This document shows, one piece after another, positions 1 to 13,837 of a stretch of DNA of 64,000 bases. The translations under genes and the position numbers were made by a program. The stretch covers positions 27,209,687 to 27,273,686 of the forward strand of contig OZ024858.1 in NCBI GenBank assembly GCA_964017155.1. The letters are read 5' to 3'. This DNA comes from Oasisia sp. SBJ-2009. Taxonomy: Eukaryota; Annelida; Polychaeta; Sabellida; Siboglinidae. Position 1 is the first letter of the stretch, and each line of letters begins with the position of its first letter. The notes under the pieces are model-generated. The model was not told the origin of the DNA, did not search any database, and worked only from the letters and a program-made list of their open reading frames with translations.

Positions 1-199
1 AAGGTCAACCAGAATCATATATTATTGAAATGACGTTTCGCTAGCTTTTGTGCCACTAATTCTGACGCGACAAACCGTCCATCAATCAATAAGTTTTATT
101 TTAATACCACATATCTCTACGGATTAGATTTAGGGGTGTCTTTATGTCAAACAAAGTAAAACGCAGGTTACCGATGTCTGAGAGGAACGTGTTATCTAA

Positions 200-553
200 C
201 GTGCTTAAGAGGACACACGCAGGCATCAATTCAGCTATTTGGAGAGTGTGTGATCACATTAGATGCGAATATCGACAAAGAAATAGACAACAGGTTGACC
301 AAGGCAAGACATGCCTTTGTCATACCGTGCAATCGTGCATGGTACAACTATTGGCTCAGAACAGACGTAGAAGAGACGTCCTCTTGACCACTGTCTTGTA
401 TGGTGCAGAATCACTGAAGACTTACGCCGTGCGCATCCTTGAGCAGTTCCAGTAAAGATTTACCGGCTTGTCTCCCTTATGATGTTTACTCTGGAGTGAC
501 GTTGTGGCCAACATCGAAATGCTGATATAATAATAATAATAATAATAATAATA
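200..553 (+). pseudogene. Decayed LINE reverse transcriptase 3' end with (TAA)n tail
   Basis: Translation in shifting frames gives a degraded version of the block that follows the RT domain in RTE-like LINEs: FSYLESV, then VITLDANIDKEIDNRLTKA (about 238-300), then LTTVLYGAES (about 387-415). A frameshift or stop lies between the first two pieces near 252. The fragment ends in a (TAA)n microsatellite at about 525-553, as these elements usually do. It is broken and not expressed as protein. Clade assignment is by resemblance only. Confidence 0.8.
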
Positions 554-1489
554 AAGACAAGATGATGTGACAAAAATCGTCCAAGATTTGATGCAGGATC
601 AGGTCGACTCGAGCCCCATTGTTTTTGATCGACGGTCCACGTGCGCATTTCAATCCATTGTCGCTATTACTATATCACATTTCAACAATCCATGTAACAA
701 CAATCACTGTGTGTCAAGCTATAGTGGGTAATATTATAATATACCGTTCGTATGTCATTCCTAGTTAGGTAATACATTCCGCCTGGAATCGCTAATGGTA
801 AGCGAATGATCGTCATTAATACTTATACGTGTTCCTGTAGTGTTCGTGACACTAGAATGCGCTATTCATTTGATCATGTTTCGCCTACGAATCATTTAAG
901 AGGAGGAGGAGGCGGATAACCTCAATATCCTGGACTTGTTCTTTGAAGTTGGGCTTCCACGTCTGGTTTCCACAATCAAGACAACAACGACGTATAACGA
1001 ACTTCCGGTTAACGCTTTAATATTCAGGAAAACAACAAGGCATAAATTGGCGTAATGGCGTTCTTAGCGACCTCTCTCATAGCAGACAAATGTCTCGTAC
1101 GCGACCCACGCAAACCGCACACACGGGTCGTTGACACTCAAAACACCTGACTGTATTGACAAACAGAATACATTCAGACGGTGTACGGCAGGTCTAATGG
1201 ACGATGGTGAATAACAATGTGTCAACCGCCTCGGAGTTGAATGTCCGCCGTCCCGCTGGTCTCTGGCGGTGACTGCCAATGTCTCGCGGGGTCACACAGC
1301 CCGTCCTTTGTTCGTTCGTTTCCTCGGCCTATTGACCTCTGACCGATCTACCATTTGGCGATGCATTTGAAAAAAATCACATAGCTGGTTATTTCGAGTG
1401 GACAATTTGAGTTGTTGTTTTTGTTGTTGCTGCTTCTGTGGAGTTGTGGTAATATTATTATTTTAAAACTTATGTATTTTGTACAGTTC
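554..1489. other. Intergenic, nothing recognised
   Basis: Mixed-composition DNA with short open frames only. No domain, splice pattern or repeat family was recognised. Confidence 0.5.
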
Positions 1490-1765
1490 AGACTTAAAAA
1501 CCAAGAGAACCCGGGTTCGAATCGTGTTCTGCAGTGTCAAACCTTGGGCAAGTTCATTTAGTCTACGTTGCTCCAATTCCCTCAGCTGTAGGAACGAACA
1601 TCTGACTATAGACAGCGGTGAATGTTTATGCACAAATAATCTTCGCGCATTATACCAAACAAATTGTGTTTGATTGAACAGTGGAAAGCGCTTTGATCAG
1701 TCCTAAAGTGTAAAGCGTCTTGATCAATCCTAAAAACTGGGATACTACGCCATATAAGAACTTAC
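1490..1765 (+). mobile_element. tRNA-derived SINE copy
   Basis: A polymerase III B-box-like sequence GGTTCGAATC sits at 1514-1523. It is followed by a body with the words TTGGGCAAGTTCATTTAG and CTACGTTGCTCC. The tail reads AAGCGCTTTGATCAGTCCTA and later GATACTACGCCATATAAGAAC. The same order of words is found, reversed, at 17.7-18.0 kb and 63.3-63.6 kb, so this is a dispersed family. The A-box is not recognisable in this copy, so the head may be truncated. Confidence 0.7.
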
Positions 1766-2024
1766 TTGTTACCTCTATACATTACATCCAATGATCATAG
1801 GAACAAATGAAACAAACAGCTGCTTTCTATGGTGTGTTGTTCCACGGAAGGGTGTAAGTATAGTATAGTATATGATATGATACGATGATACGATATGACA
1901 ATGCACACGCAAGAACCGTACCTGAACAATGTTGTGTATGTGATTATGCAGATGAAGCGAATCGTTCAATTCCAATAATTAATACAACCTCTAATTAGCA
2001 TAAACCGACCCGTCAGTTCCCCGC

Positions 2025-3262
2025 ATACATACCATAACCATAACCATCATATTTATTGGCCCCAAGATATGTTGTAAGTACATCAATTTCATAAGTATTT
2101 TTATACAAGGATTATCATTTCATGTTCATCTACTAGTCTTAGCCTATACAATAAACCAAATATACATACAAACATGTGTACGTATAATAATCTGTGAGGG
2201 TATAGTTTGTTTTGGATTATAATATCAGGGGTGTCATTTATAGTATGTGGAAGGCTGTATCTAAGACATTTCATTGCAAATTCATGTTTAGTTCTATGTA
2301 TATAGTATGTATATTATCTTTTACACTAATATTATAATTGTGTATACTAACACTTGGTATAATTCGCCAGTTTATGGTAATTATGGAGGTAATTGTTTAT
2401 GAATATATTAAAATAAAATCTTAATTCTTGTATCTTTAACATAGCTTCTACTTTCAGTAGTTTCAATTTTTTGAAAAGTGGTTCCTTATGTGAGTTATAT
2501 TTATTTAAGGTTTTTATTCGCACAACCTTTTTTGGATGTTTGTAATTCTATTTCTTTGATATCCCCAAATCGTAATACAATAATTTATATGTGATAATAA
2601 TTAGGTGTTATATAATAAAACTGTTATGTCTAATAGTAAGACATATTTTAGTCTGTTTAGTATGTATCTTATTTCTAAACACTTATTTGATATTTTCTCC
2701 CTGTGCTTTCTCCTAATTAGATTAGTGTCTAAAGTCAATCATAAAAAGTTAAATTCATCTACTCTTTCAATATATACATAATCTATTTTAAGTGTAAGAG
2801 TTTTATTAGGAATATGGAAAACCATGTATTTAGTTTTGCTTTTATTTAATAATACCTTATTTATATTTAGCCATTCGTTAATTTTAGAAAGTTCTTCATT
2901 TATAATGGTTTCTGTACTTTTATTATTGAAAGTGGTTTTGCTCAGAGAATTTAAAGAGGTACATAATGTAATGTCATCAGCATGCATAACAAAATTAAAT
3001 AATTGACTAGCTTATGATAAATCGTTTATATAAATGATCAATAATAGTGGTCCTAGGACAGAACTTTGTAGGACACGGACTGTTATAGATAAAATATCTG
3101 AATTTACTTGTTCAATTTCAGTATATTGCTTTCTGTTTTATAAGTAACTTTTGAACAACTGCAGGGCTTACCATTCAGGCCATAGTCTGCTAATATATTT
3201 TGTAAAATGTTATAGTCAATAGTGTCAAATGCCTTTGAAAGGTCGAAAAATACATTAATTGG
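2025..3262 (-). pseudogene. Decayed Jockey/CR1-like LINE reverse transcriptase
   Basis: Read on the minus strand from about 3262 downward, the degraded RT motifs come in the expected order. FFDLSKAFDTIDY is the A motif (about 3255-3205). VLQSSVLGPLL is the B motif with a G-to-S change. HADDITL stands in place of YADD. INEWLNINKVLLNKSKTKY follows, and later ITIWGYQRNRITNIQK and CLRYSLPHTINDTPDI. Many stops and frameshifts separate the pieces. The 3' end near 2025-2060 carries a short TTATGG-type tail. It was inserted in the minus orientation and is inactive. Confidence 0.85.
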
Positions 3263-5160
3263 TACGCACGCACACGCGCGCTCGCATGTACACAGGTAGT
3301 AATATCCAGGGTTTTAACCCAGAATCTCATGTTCCACACAATGAAGGTGTTTGTAAGCGGAGTATAATTAATGATATCCAGATTTGGAATTTGACTTCAC
3401 GACATGCATCAGACGTCTTGCTATTTTATATCATATCTACTATTTGACCAGATATTTTTGAAGACAATTCAGATTAGTAGTATAGCTGTAGGTCTGCATT
3501 TGCTTACATATCTCAGGCTGTGAATATAACCGTTATAAATCCATCGTACCACTAAATTCCTAACCACACAATCTGACCGGTTCGACACTCGGCACTCACA
3601 CCACTGCTCTTGGGCAGTGGCGCCACGCGGCGAACATTACAATATTCGTTTCCACGGAAGTGACGTAACTGTCAGTTGGCGCCATTTCTGCCTACTTCGA
3701 CAGGGCAAAGAAACTCATTTTGGATTAACCCGGAATACAACAACACGGCGCAATAAAGGAAACAGTCAAGGTACATGGGACGACAAATCCTACTATCGAC
3801 GCTGTAAGTTGACGCATTATTCAAGTTTTATTTCGATTTTAAAATATGTGACGTCTGAAGCAATGGAAATATTCCTTATTTCAGCCGCCTGACGTGCGGC
3901 TCATACACTCAGTGACATGCGCACACATACCCCGTCTTATACAATAGTCAATATTGGCTTCTTATCCCATTCAGATTCATGTTCAGATGTTACCCGCCAT
4001 CTTGGTGGATTTTCTCGCTGTGTCTAAGGCCAACTTCGACTGACCTACTACTCAGGTTACTCGTGTGACCCTAACGTGGTATCCGGCTTACGATGCGCAC
4101 GGAGTACCACGAGAGTAATCCAACTGAACAGCGATGATCGTGACCATGGAGATAAACCCCTTATGTAAATACATTATATGAAGTAATCATTTGTTCAGTG
4201 CATAACTTGTGATGTTCATCTTCTTGGTCTTACATTATAATTCATAGACAGTGGTGACTTTAATGCATAGTTAAATGGTTGTATCGTGTAATGTTTAATT
4301 AATTTCTTGTGTAGAAGGGGCCTACGTTCCCTATTGGCTGTCACTGCTAATGACATCAGTTACTCGAGTGAATCCTCTCCAACTCGCGATTGCCTTGGGT
4401 TGCGGCCTTGAACATTCACTTTGTTTATCTAGGTCAAGAAGGGTCACGTGAGCAAGTGATCTTAGACGTTCGACCAGTGTTACTGTGGTTACTCGCGTGT
4501 CTCAATCGAAGTCGGTCTAGCACTACACGCGTGTCACAGTCACAACGAAGATACCGATTACAGCTCAGTATTACTACTTCGTGCTCACGTCTCCATTTCC
4601 GGATATATTTGGAGATTCTCTTTGGTTCATCGACACTTATTGCACAGCATCGTCTAGGTTGATCGCATTTGTAGACAGATCTTCGTCTTGCTGCCCTCAG
4701 ATGATAGTGCTAAGTGTGTATTTGTAATACTTTGCGTTGTGGTTGCAGCATGTCTGAAAGCATTCAAATAAGTCGAGATGGCTTTCAATGAAATATATCT
4801 GCCGGGGGTAAAATATAGAGCATTCTGTGCCCTTCCAATAACTGGACTTCCTGCCTTCGTTCGTCCCATGTGGGTTGTTACAAGATGGTCGTAGATATCA
4901 ATCTTTATGTCTGTAGTAGTGCCCGGCAAATCTCCGTCGTTTTCCTCTTATTATTTATCACTGACTGGAAATTATATTATATAGTTCATTGTTTGTAAGG
5001 AGCTGTTACCAGTGAATGTTAAACGTGGATCGAAACATTCTTGTGTAACTTCTCCCAATGGTCTATTGTCCCGGAGGTTTATTGACCACATTGGTATGGA
5101 CTGCACTGATTTTATATATGTTAAATAAAGGTACAGTTATTATAAGTGATTCGTTGATCA
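3263..5160. other. Intergenic, nothing recognised
   Basis: Only short chance frames occur here. No conserved protein, RNA gene or repeat family was identified. Confidence 0.45.
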
Positions 5161-5161
5161 T

Positions 5162-5225
<64 letters not shown>

Positions 5226-5237
5226 CATGCGTGCGTC

Positions 5238-5285
<48 letters not shown>
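5161..5285. repeat. Compound (GT)n / (TA)n microsatellite
   Basis: About 60 bp of pure GT (5162-5222) is followed, after a short GC-containing spacer, by a pure TA tract (about 5240-5285). Long frames called across it are repeat artefacts. Confidence 0.95.
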
Positions 5286-5290
<5 letters not shown>

Positions 5291-5639
5291 CACAAATGAA
5301 CCAATTGCGTCATATTTAACCCATTCGACATTAAACAGTTATATGTTTCACACGGGTCCGTCCATTTTCTATAATGTCCATTTACAACTTCACACCAGAG
5401 AGATCTAAACAAACTGTGAGAGATCTAAACTACTGTGTCGTAGCACTTGATTATGTAAAGTCGTTTCCTCAACTGGTTTATCCATTCAGGAATTAAGTTT
5501 TTTGATTTCCAAATCAGACAGTTTATTTATCGTACTGTTGCTGTCCTTCCACGCTAACATGCATTGAACCGTCCACCTATCCCACGACGTCGCTGCTATA
5601 AAAAATGAGCGAAAAAAAAGGTATGTTCCCGCACCAAGA

Positions 5640-6560
5640 TTATTTTGCATCTTCTTCTCCGATTTACTCCAACACCCGGTCGGTCAACCATCGATACTGA
5701 AAACAGGACACAGACAACAACATGCTACACAGGACAGCCTCTGTATGCTGATGATGCTGCCTTCTGCGTTTTCACCTCACCAATATCGCAGACTACGACG
5801 AATAAGCTTGTAAAGGTATGTAATTAATTAGTACTCAATATGTATCAAGGAGATTGTAATGTTGAGTAGCAACGTAAGCCAAAGCAAATCTGTAAGTAGA
5901 TAGAACCCCGCAGGATATGTTGACAGCATGCGTTACTCGGTTTCAATCTCTTTGCCGATCGTTCTCTGGACAAAAAGTACACATCCGGCTGAGCTGGTCG
6001 TCGTTGTTAGGATGTCTTTCTGAACGTGTCTGGACAAACATAACAAGATCGTACTATACGTCTTCACACTCTCACACGAAGCTTGTGAGATAAGCATATT
6101 ACTCTGCTGTCTCTACAGTATTGATATGTAGCCGATTTATGCTTTGCACAACAAAGACTAATGCGTTGTCTCTGAAAAATACTAGTGATTTGCCAACTGG
6201 ATAAAATTGCAATCGAAGACGGTCTTGCGAAAACAAGCATCTGACACCCATTTGGTCAGCAGTCCGCATCATTTTCGAATACGTTGGGCTGGACACTCCT
6301 GCAGGACGGAGAACCAACTTCCAAAGTTGTCTCTTGCATGGAGCTGCAGGAAGACAAGACAACACGACAGAGACAACCCTTCCCTTTAAAGATGTTCTCG
6401 AAAGAGATCTGAAAACATTTCAGATCCCGCCTGAAGCATGGACTGATGTAGACGAACCAAGATGTCGGACCATACTCCGTAACTATGCAGGCCGCGACAT
6501 TGACACACAAAAAACGTCGAAAAGACTATCAGGTTTACGGGGTCACAACGACCAGTAAAT
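5640..6560 (+). pseudogene. Decayed LINE RT with YADD motif and C-terminal tail
   Basis: Two pieces in the order expected for an RTE-like element. At about 5735-5780 the frame reads LYADDAAFC, matching the catalytic YADD motif of reverse transcriptase. At about 6260-6540 a separate frame reads IRWAGH, then LPFKDVLERDLKTFQIPPEAW and CRTILRNYAGRDIDTQ. These match the C-terminal region that follows RT in this family. The sequence between them is broken. The boundaries of the fragment are uncertain. Confidence 0.75.
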
Positions 6561-6697
6561 GACATTGTCTCTTAAGACATATGTCAATAACGGAAATAAA
6601 TACAGTGTGTGAAAAGTTCAAGTGACGCACTAAATCAGTTTAACAGTAACTGCTTAGTGTTGTAGACGTGTTGAATAGTATTGGGTTATGTCAATCT

Positions 6698-7206
6698 GGG
6701 GCCAGTTTCATAGCGGCTACTTACGACGTCGTAGCGGGCGATAACCCGTCGTAAGCCTAAGTCGTCGTAAAGTTACACTAGTTGCGTTTCATGAGTCTGC
6801 TCCATAGTTGCACTTAGCTGCACCATGTATTTAGTAGGCGTAACTTTACGCTGGTTGAAATATTTACGGTATGCTCCCGAAGTTGAAAATGTGCGGTATG
6901 CTCCCGACACGCCCACTCTCAACATTATTATTTTTAATGAATACACTGGATATCCTTTACATTCATCATAGCTTCCCATTTGCTATACGAACGACAAAGG
7001 CACAGCTAGAAAGAAAAAAGAATGCTCAGACACATCACAAATACAGGGATTCCCCACCGCGACGTAAGGGGGTCAATGCTACTGGCGCGAATGCTAAATT
7101 GGTCTCATGAAACCGGCCGTACGCTGCATTGTCTATTCGCTGTTAGCTACGACCAGTAGACCGCGTAATTGCGCGTAAAGTTACACGGCTTCATGAAACT
7201 GGCCCC
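6698..7206. mobile_element. MITE-like element with GGGGCCAGTTTCAT terminal inverted repeats
   Basis: The left end GGGGCCAGTTTCAT (6698-6711) is the exact reverse complement of the right end ATGAAACTGGCCCC (7193-7206). Further in, both sides carry the related words CGTAAAGTTACAC. A diverged internal copy of the end (TCATGAAACCGGCC) lies near 7107-7120. A direct repeat CGGTATGCTCCCGA occurs near 6868 and 6894. No transposase frame is present. A target-site duplication is not clear. Confidence 0.7.
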
Positions 7207-8649
<1,443 letters not shown>

Positions 8650-9164
8650 TACATATTATTATGCTATCGATTCGATCTCTGTGTGTCAGTCGATGTAGCA
8701 GTAAGTACCTCCATTAAGATAGTGTGGGCAATTTAGGTCGACGGGTATGTATTATTGGCATCATATGCTCGTCATTAATATTATTCCACGTCTCGTCCTG
8801 AGAAGGTACGTTTTACCATATCGTCTGGCCACACCTGTCTCTAATGCGCAATTCTAAGTATAACATATGTCATCGTCAGCCCCTATGGCATCTGTTTATA
8901 TATCCCATTATAGTCACATGCATGTAATAGTTGGACCTCATTTCATTTAGAGTCCGTGCAAATTTCAAGAGCGGCGACCATTAAAATGTGTAGATACGAC
9001 ATAAATATGCTAAACAGAGTGGAGAGGAGATCGACAGAGCTGTCAGTTACGAAATACGCCTAAAATAATGTTGTTTGAAAAAACAATAGAGAGCGGGAGC
9101 TTAGTCGGATATGAGACGTTATAAAATAGCGAATAGTTATGAAAATATTGATCAGTCGTTTTTC

Positions 9165-9225
9165 TCAGTGTGTGTGTCCGTGCGTGCGTGTGTACGCGCG
9201 TGCGTATGTGCGCGCACGCGCGTAA
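9165..9225. repeat. Alternating purine-pyrimidine GT/GC tract
   Basis: Runs of TGTGTG, CGTGCGTG and GCGCACGCGCG alternate almost without a break. Such sequence favours Z-DNA under negative supercoiling. It is otherwise degenerate simple sequence. Confidence 0.75.
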
Positions 9226-9483
9226 ACTAGGGTAGACTAGTTTAGTTTCTCTATGGATATGCCAGTGACGTCATTGTCCACTTGCCGCCTGGAGTAAAAT
9301 CCACAGAAACCATCGCCACCTTCAGCAACAATGTGGATATCATATCTTTACCTTTCACCTTAACATCTTGGCATGAAATTATCTCTTCTGTGAGTTGTTC
9401 TCGTCATTACAAAAAAATATGTAATGATTCTGGCTTGTTGCGGGTTGGTGAATATTCGAATATGTTCGCTTTATACACGTTCA

Positions 9484-9623
9484 CTGCTATCACTACTGCT
9501 ACTGCTGTTGCTACTGCTACTGCTACTGCTACTGCTACTGCCACTGCCACTGCCACTGCCACTGCCACTGCCACTGCCACTGCCACTGCCACTGCCACTG
9601 CCACTGCCACTGCCACTGCCACA

Positions 9624-9674
<51 letters not shown>

Positions 9675-9728
9675 TACGCCGCCACCACCACCACCACCAC
9701 TACCACTACTACCACTATTACTGCTGCT

Positions 9729-9767
<39 letters not shown>

Positions 9768-9914
9768 GCCGCCATCACCACCACCACCACCACCACTACC
9801 ACTACTACCACTACTACCACTATTACTGCTGCTACCGCCGCCGCCACCGCCACCGCCACCACCACCACCACCACCACCACCACCACTACCACTACTACCA
9901 CTATTACTGCTGCT

Positions 9915-9968
<54 letters not shown>

Positions 9969-9992
9969 GCCGCCACCGCCACCGCCACTACT
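9484..9992. repeat. Compound trinucleotide array with nested modules
   Basis: About 510 bp of trinucleotides: CTACTG, then CCACTG, then blocks of GCC, ACC and ACT. The block ACCACTATTACTGCTGCTACC joining an ACC run to a GCC run appears three times (about 9710, 9820 and 9900), so a larger module was itself duplicated. Long frames on both strands (poly-Ala/Thr, poly-Pro/Leu, poly-Gly/Ser) arise because the period is three. They are not evidence of a protein. Confidence 0.95.
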
Positions 9993-11450
9993 GTTATGTA
10001 AGCCTCGTCGTCGCCGGATCAAACGTCTACCCCCTATAAGCTGATACGTGACAGAGACGGAGATGAAATGAACGAAATAATAAACAAATGCACAACATCA
10101 AGAAAACAACCAGTGATATTGGATGAAATCCCTGCTCACGGAAGTGGTGGGGATCCTCCCCGCGGCTGACTGAACTCGGCATTATTACAATCCGATCTGT
10201 TGACGGAATTCATCAAGGCATACCTATATTGCTTTCCTGTCAGTGGGTCCCCGGTGTCGACTTAAAGAAGTACAGAATGACTCGAACGAATTGCATTTTT
10301 CCATGTGGCTAAAGACACGGCGTGTTGATTAGATGTCAATCCGGCCCACGGTGCATTCGCTGAACATTTGAACTTAATACAGCCGCATTATTTTATGTAA
10401 TGTGTTTTCAGTTTTAAAACGATAGCCTTGATTGAATATGTCACAAATATACAAGGTTTAGATCAGTAATTGAATAGTATACCAGAGTACAAACTATCGT
10501 GTTTGGTCATATCATCGTACCCTATATTAATACCAAATCATTCTAATAGTTTACTAGAATAACCTTCTTGAACATTACTGATTTATGTTGCATGGACAGC
10601 GTCATTGTAACATAAATCGTTGGGCCACCAACCGTCCAACTCATTACCTACTGCATGACCAATACATTTCTTCCGAATTTATGTTAACGTTTTTAATTAC
10701 ATTGTCTTATCAGATGATGCCAGTGTCAGAGCTATAAGTCGTATGCATATATGACTTGTTATATCTTGTAGCCATGGCCAGTTTCGTCGGATCAGATACA
10801 GATAAGAAAGTTTAATATGTCTTTGCGAAAGAATTTTGATAAACATTTTCAAGAGAAGTCGATACGAAATACTACGCAAATTATAATTAACTTAGCGCTG
10901 TCTCTGTCTGATTATCTCAAGAACTAATGACTGCTACGACCAATGTCACCGCATTCGGCTTAACCTCACCTTATAAGCATGCCGCTGCCTTCCCGTTGGA
11001 AGGAACTTGAAACAATTGGACAATAGATGGTTCTAGTCTTCTATAGATGATTTTGATTTTGCCAGAACAATTTCAAAGCAGATATCGTCCACTGATATTA
11101 GGCTGTTGACTACTATTTCAGGGCCCGTTTCATGACTCTTTTAAGGACCTCTCTGCCACTTGATTTTGTGCATGGGTACCACAACGCGGCGCAGAATTTT
11201 AGCATTTTGTCCACTGTTGACCTGCAGAAGAGTTCCTGCATAATTCTGTCGATCTGGGGACTTTGCAGCATCCTAAGACCAAGGTAATAATAAAAGCAGC
11301 ATCAGCAGCAATAACGCTAGTGATAGTAATAGTATCCATGGCAGACAACAGAACAGTGAACGATGTCATTTTTCACCCATTTAACCTCTAAATGATCTGT
11401 CTTAGGAGGCTGAGCCCGGAGTTTTACCACTCCGCTGTGGTCGGTTCTGT
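9993..11450. other. Intergenic, nothing recognised
   Basis: No supported gene. A fragment near 11120-11140 (GGGCCCGTTTCATGAC) resembles one end of the 6.7 kb MITE, but too little is left to call a copy. Confidence 0.45.
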
Positions 11451-11454
11451 TAGT

Positions 11455-11695
11455 TTTGACATCTGACGACATTTCGTCCGTCCACTGACATCACACATGA
11501 TATCGAAGGACATTTCTTCGGATCACTATCGTCTGACATTACATCGGACGACGCTTTTTCAGAACGCGGCCGTCAGATATGACATCGGATGACACTTCTT
11601 CGGTTAATTGTCGCCAGGCATGATATTGGACAACACTTTTTCGGACCACTGTCGTTAGACATGACATCGGATGACACTTCTTCGGACCACATGGC
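11455..11695. repeat. Degenerate tandem repeat, period about 40 bp
   Basis: The words ACATCGGATGACACTTCTTCGG, TGACATTACATCGGACGACGC and GGACAACACTTTTTCGGACC recur about every 38-45 bp for five to six diverged copies. This looks like an old minisatellite. The exact period was judged by eye. Confidence 0.6.
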
Positions 11696-12475
11696 ATTAG
11701 AAGACCTTGTTGTTCATACAAATAGCGATACAATTCTATTGTTTAGCTCACTCAACACGTCTTCGCTGAAAGGCGTGGCGTAAGTAATCTCAAACTGTCA
11801 TCAACCACATTGTGACCTCATTTCCCGTCCCCCACTCCACTTCCGGCTAATTTCACTTACAAATACGTGTGTAGGGCACCAAAAGATAACGACCTGGAGA
11901 TCATTAAGTAGTCAGTCCCAACACAATCAATGTCGTTTAATTGTCGACAACATCGTTAACTGAAGATTTTACGTGATAGAACTCAAACTGTGGTTTGTCA
12001 CAATATTGAAACGATTTACGAAAATAGTAAAATGTTTAATAAGCGGTTGTAGCACAAACACAAATACATGGTGACGTCATGCTTCGTCAGTGACTATTGT
12101 GATAACCGTATGTCAGACACGTTTCTTCAGAGATTGTTGTTCTTTCACACCTGCTACAGTACAAGATATCCGGGGCACCTTGACACAATGACACATCTCA
12201 TATATCACCTACATTTCTAGATAACACCCCATAATTAGCTATAATTCGATCAATGTATCTGAACTGTCTAACTGTAGAATGTTCACGTCCACGCCATCTG
12301 AAGACTCAAGTCAGGAGCTTATTTGAACAAAGGGTTTACTTGGTTAATTGAGACAAACCCTCAGCCGTTGTACTCAGACGATCAACACGTATGATTGACT
12401 TTGATATGCTTTCTTTGAATTATATATATACAGGTTGAAGTTCCTTATGTGCGCTACCACTGCAGTGATCTTCAT

Positions 12476-12588
12476 GCAAACAGCAAACAGCGAACAGCGA
12501 ACAGCGAACAGCGAACAGCGAACAGCGAACAGCGAACAGCGAACAGCGAACAGCGAACAGCGAACAGCGAACAGCGAACAGCGAACAC
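12476..12588. repeat. 7-bp tandem array (AACAGCG)n
   Basis: About sixteen nearly perfect copies of the heptamer AACAGCG. Because seven is not a multiple of three, all frames cycle. The frame called on the minus strand (repeated SLFAVRC) is an artefact. Confidence 0.95.
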
Positions 12589-13700
12589 CATAGCGTCGAA
12601 ATAGGAATCTATGCCGTCTCTTTGTGGATAATTTATGCACGCTATTATTATAATTAGTATTTACCCAGTGGTGCATCCAAACAAGTAGTAGTTGACTTGC
12701 CAATCGTGCATTGTTTTGTTTAATAAATATTTAATGGATCCATCAATTAACGACCGCTCGGCCTACTCATACTAATTGAACAATGACGTAACAATCACCT
12801 GTACACTGGTTATAGCTCCTAGCTGTTGCCGCGGGGTTACAAACTGGCCGTTTTCCCGTAGCGTCTTCAATATTATATGAACCATTTGTATAGCTTAATT
12901 CTATATTAAGCTCATTGGACCGGGTTTCAGGTGATGTTAGTGACGTACACACTAGATTTAGATTCTTCAACTTACTGTTCACCGACACTTTAATGATGTA
13001 CCGGTGGTTGGTTGGAATTACTACAAAGTACAGGTGCTAACTCAACAGTTGATCCGTCTAATTAGATAAGTCTTTGGCTACTTGGTGTGCCCTCATTCTA
13101 AAGAGAGCAGGCTTCCCTTCTCAGACAAAAGGTATTAGCAAGATGGTGTCCATAATATAACTGGTCAATTTCTATAAATAAACGGTGTCCACTGAGAAAT
13201 ACGCTGAAATAAGATTTGAATTATGCTAAATGTTTGTTTAGTAAGAACAATTTGGACAACCATGGATAACTACAGCAGTTTAGAAAAACAAGGAGAATAA
13301 CGACTTGCTAATCAAATCAAATCAAATCATACTGAATTCTGATTCACATTCAAATACAATTGTGTTTATTTCAAATACAGAGGCAAACGCGGAGAAGCGG
13401 AATACCCTGCATGTCAGTGCAAATACGATATTTTCACACTCAGCTGTGGAATGTGTCCTATGTAATGTTGAATTGTTATATTTACTCCATTAGAACATTT
13501 TAGTTGCCCCGATATTGACTATTCACTGAAAAACTGTCTTCCTCTAAACCACTGTATGCGGTAGACCCCCTTGGAGAGTTCAGTCGCAAATGCATTTAAA
13601 TGGCAACTCAAAATAAACCAAAGTTGTTCTTCATTACTCCGGCGTGCGATTTATTTACCAATACGACTTCTGAACGTTTGCCAGAAGCTAACGTTGAAAT
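12589..13700. other. Intergenic / GPCR first intron, nothing recognised
   Basis: This stretch and everything to its left lies downstream (minus strand) of the GPCR exon and so may be intronic. A short AATC run sits near 13315-13328. No TM6-TM7 exon was found here. Confidence 0.45.
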
Positions 13701-13837
13701 GAAACCAGAGCGTGACTGTCCGATTGGAATCGACCGATAAACGGCCCGTACGCGGCGTGCTGAGTTACTACGGGATCCGTCTAGACCACGACGCCTGGTC
13801 TCGGAGCTATTGGACCGAGTTGGTCGGTCGCACTCAC

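Noticed and set aside
1505..1530. tRNA gene from the GGTTCGAATC B-box
   Set aside because: No cloverleaf can be formed around it; the sequence belongs to a SINE family repeated in the window.
9282..10044. Poly-Ala/Thr, poly-Pro/Leu and poly-Gly/Ser frames on both strands
   Set aside because: Product of a trinucleotide array; every frame on both strands stays open.
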